Positions 62,495 through 64,000 of a stretch of DNA of 64,000 bases are shown here, piece by piece. Under the pieces are notes generated by a model, which saw only the letters and a program-made list of their open reading frames with translations, was not told the origin of the DNA and made no database searches. Position 1 is the first letter of the stretch; each line of letters starts with the position of its first letter. Source of the DNA: an uncultured Christensenellaceae bacterium (lineage in GTDB: Bacteria; Bacillota; Clostridia; Christensenellales; Aristaeellaceae); NCBI GenBank assembly GCA_905234985.1, contig CAJOJQ010000020.1, positions 1 to 64,000 of the forward strand, in the 5' to 3' direction. The position numbers and the translations under genes were made by a program.

Positions 62495-64000
62495 AAATTG
62501 ATTTCGGCAAGCTGTTTGACGCGGAAATGGTTCACCCGCTGGAGTATGAATCCGCCAAAGCCTGTCAATCCGTTGCTGTTTACGACTGGCTTGCAAAGCA
62601 GGCTGCCCAGATCAAGAAGAATCTGACGGATCTGCCGGAAGCGGCGGCGCGCTGGTTCCCTGTGAATCAATTCACCTCTCCTCGCCTGCACGGACTGTAT
62701 ATGCTGGCGCTGAAACGGCTGAACTGTGCGGAGGAATATCCGCTTTTCCTGAAAAATGGTTATGATTTGACCGCCAAAGCGCTGGGTTCCCGCAGCGAAG
62801 GGCATATGATCGTAATGAACGACGCTTGCGCGGAGGAACTGAACGACGGAGAGCTGCTGGCGCTCCTGGGGCAGCAGATAGGGCATATTCGGGGGGATCA
62901 CATTCAGCAGCTGGAGCTTCTGGACCTTTTGGAAAGCTCCGCCCAATCCATTCCCATGATGGGCACCATTATAGGAAAGAAATTATGGTCCTATTTCGCG
63001 GATTGGCTCGTCGCCTCCCAATATACGGCGGACCGCGCCGCCGTGTTTGCCGCCCAAAGCGTGTACGCGGTGGAAAGCCTGCTGCTTCGGCAGATCGGTC
63101 TTGATCCCGCTTCTCCGGAGGCCAAGGCGCTGGAGCAGCAGCCCGTGAAGCAGGCGAAGGGCAAATCAGGCGTGTTCTTTATCAAAAGCTGGCATGAAAT
63201 GCCCGCCTTCGGCAATGTAGAGCGCATCCAGGAGGTGCGGGCGTGGGTGCGTTCCGGCGAAATGAAAAAGGATCATCCGCAGGTGTATTACCAGTGCCGG
63301 GTGGAGGAAAACGATCCGGCCTTCAGCCCGGAGGACGAAAGCGTCCTGCGGCTCCACGCTTCGGCAATGGAAGGCGACGCAAAGGCGGCGGTGAAGCTGG
63401 CGGAGCTGTATGTCCAGGGAAAAGAAGCGCTTCCCGTCTGCACCGCGGCGGCGGCCTGCCTGTTTCAGTATGCCGCGTGCCAGGGCGATCCGCTGGCGAT
63501 GCGTTACCTGATCGGCTTCATGCAGCATGGGATCGAAAACATGGAAAACGACGAAAGACGCATCGAGCAGCTTTTCAGAGCCGCTTATTCCCGCAAGCTG
63601 GCGACGTCGCGTCCCAATCCTTACGGTCCGCTGCCGGTAAATGAAAGCCTGCGGGCGCTCGTGGGGAATTTGGAGCAAAAATACGGCGTTTCTTCCCCTG
63701 ACGTCGAGGATCTGCAGCGGGCAAAGGACGCATTCTGGATCCCCCAGGATGACGACGTTTATTCCTGCTCCGTCTGCACGAACAGCGACGGCTGGCTGTT
63801 CGGCCTCGCCGCCTCCTCCACGGGTCTGTACGGACGGACGGATGAAAAATCTCTGCCGTTTATGATAAAATGGGAAGAATTTGAGGCCCGCGACCTGTAC
63901 AGCCGGGAAACCGACGATGGCTGGTGGATCTTTTCCGGGCCGGCGCGGCTCATCCAAAAACCAAAGGATATGCATGGAACGATGGCCGAGCTGCTGATCC
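62491..64000 (+). CDS. M48-like pseudo-peptidase 3 with Sel1-like repeats, 3' end outside window
   Basis: At least 503 aa from the ATG at 62491 (GGGAGGAG upstream, ATGA overlap). ELLALLGQQIGHIRGDH (121-137) is the M48 active-site helix with HExxH changed to QQIGH, so one histidine (H132) remains; the third ligand is lost (QYTADRAA). After about residue 285 come Sel1/TPR-like helices (AKAAVKLAELYVQGKEAL), then near 430-503 a beta-rich segment (GWLFGLAASSTGLYGRTD) of unknown class. The stop is not in the window. Confidence 0.75.
   Translation, partial: MKIDFGKLFDAEMVHPLEYESAKACQSVAVYDWLAKQAAQIKKNLTDLPEAAARWFPVNQFTSPRLHGLYMLALKRLNCAEEYPLFLKNGYDLTAKALGSRSEGHMIVMNDACAEELNDGELLALLGQQIGHIRGDHIQQLELLDLLESSAQSIPMMGTIIGKKLWSYFADWLVASQYTADRAAVFAAQSVYAVESLLLRQIGLDPASPEAKALEQQPVKQAKGKSGVFFIKSWHEMPAFGNVERIQEVRAWVRSGEMKKDHPQVYYQCRVEENDPAFSPEDESVLRLHASAMEGDAKAAVKLAELYVQGKEALPVCTAAAACLFQYAACQGDPLAMRYLIGFMQHGIENMENDERRIEQLFRAAYSRKLATSRPNPYGPLPVNESLRALVGNLEQKYGVSSPDVEDLQRAKDAFWIPQDDDVYSCSVCTNSDGWLFGLAASSTGLYGRTDEKSLPFMIKWEEFEARDLYSRETDDGWWIFSGPARLIQKPKDMHGTMAELLI

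Overview
The window looks like chromosomal DNA of an anaerobic, spore-forming, GC-rich Bacillota (Clostridia), probably from a gut or rumen. The evidence is a complete spoIIIA sporulation operon, a T-box-controlled eukaryal-type ileS, a CIRCE-controlled groES-groEL operon, AGGAGG ribosome binding sites, frequent TTG and GTG starts, TRAP and ABC solute uptake, hexuronate and alpha-galactoside catabolism, and many c-di-GMP enzymes. A Christensenellales/Aristaeella-like lineage is a guess that cannot be checked here. No rRNA, tRNA or CRISPR array was seen.

Layout. 1-9.4 kb: the tail of a probable transglutaminase-type membrane protein, gpmI, a zinc-ribbon membrane protein, deoC, a phosphodiester-glycosidase-like exoprotein, a degenerate Lgt-like membrane protein and T-box/ileS. 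9.4-14.4 kb (minus strand): an RseC-like protein and spoIIIAA to spoIIIAH, with spoIIIAF reduced to 54 codons. 14.4-14.8 kb: a scar made of an ABC ATPase fragment and a recombinase tail. 14.8-18.9 kb: mutY, groES, groEL and a YbaK-like deacylase. 19-28.4 kb: a c-di-GMP island (two diguanylate cyclases, two EAL proteins and decaying fragments) that begins with seven perfect 10-bp repeats. 28.4-40.2 kb: GH36 alpha-galactosidase, a sugar epimerase-like protein, miaA, a polar amino-acid ABC transporter, a Phd/PIN toxin pair and a four-gene hydrolase/nuclease operon. 40.3-45.9 kb: a TRAP transporter, uxaC and an exported phosphoesterase. 46-51.8 kb: a ParE-like toxin pair, an NhaC-type antiporter and an extracytoplasmic thioredoxin/ferredoxin module.

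52-64 kb holds the most unusual locus, apparently one long operon running off the window. It encodes a 404-aa protein of unknown function, a membrane Ser/Thr kinase fused to a STAND-like NTPase, an exported protein, a radical SAM-SPASM enzyme, two near-identical 36-37 aa two-cysteine peptides, a second radical SAM-SPASM enzyme, and three consecutive M48-like proteins that have each lost the HExxH zinc site. I read it as a RiPP (ribosomally made, post-translationally modified peptide) system with built-in signalling and three pseudo-proteases.

Scattered between ordinary genes are five copies (A-E) of a palindromic element. Its arms are tandem heptamers that differ between copies, while an outer motif (CACTTTAAGTCA) and an inner motif (TATAGTC) are shared. 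One copy lies inside the spoIIIA operon exactly where spoIIIAF ends early. These elements and the peptide locus are the two best candidates for undescribed biology.
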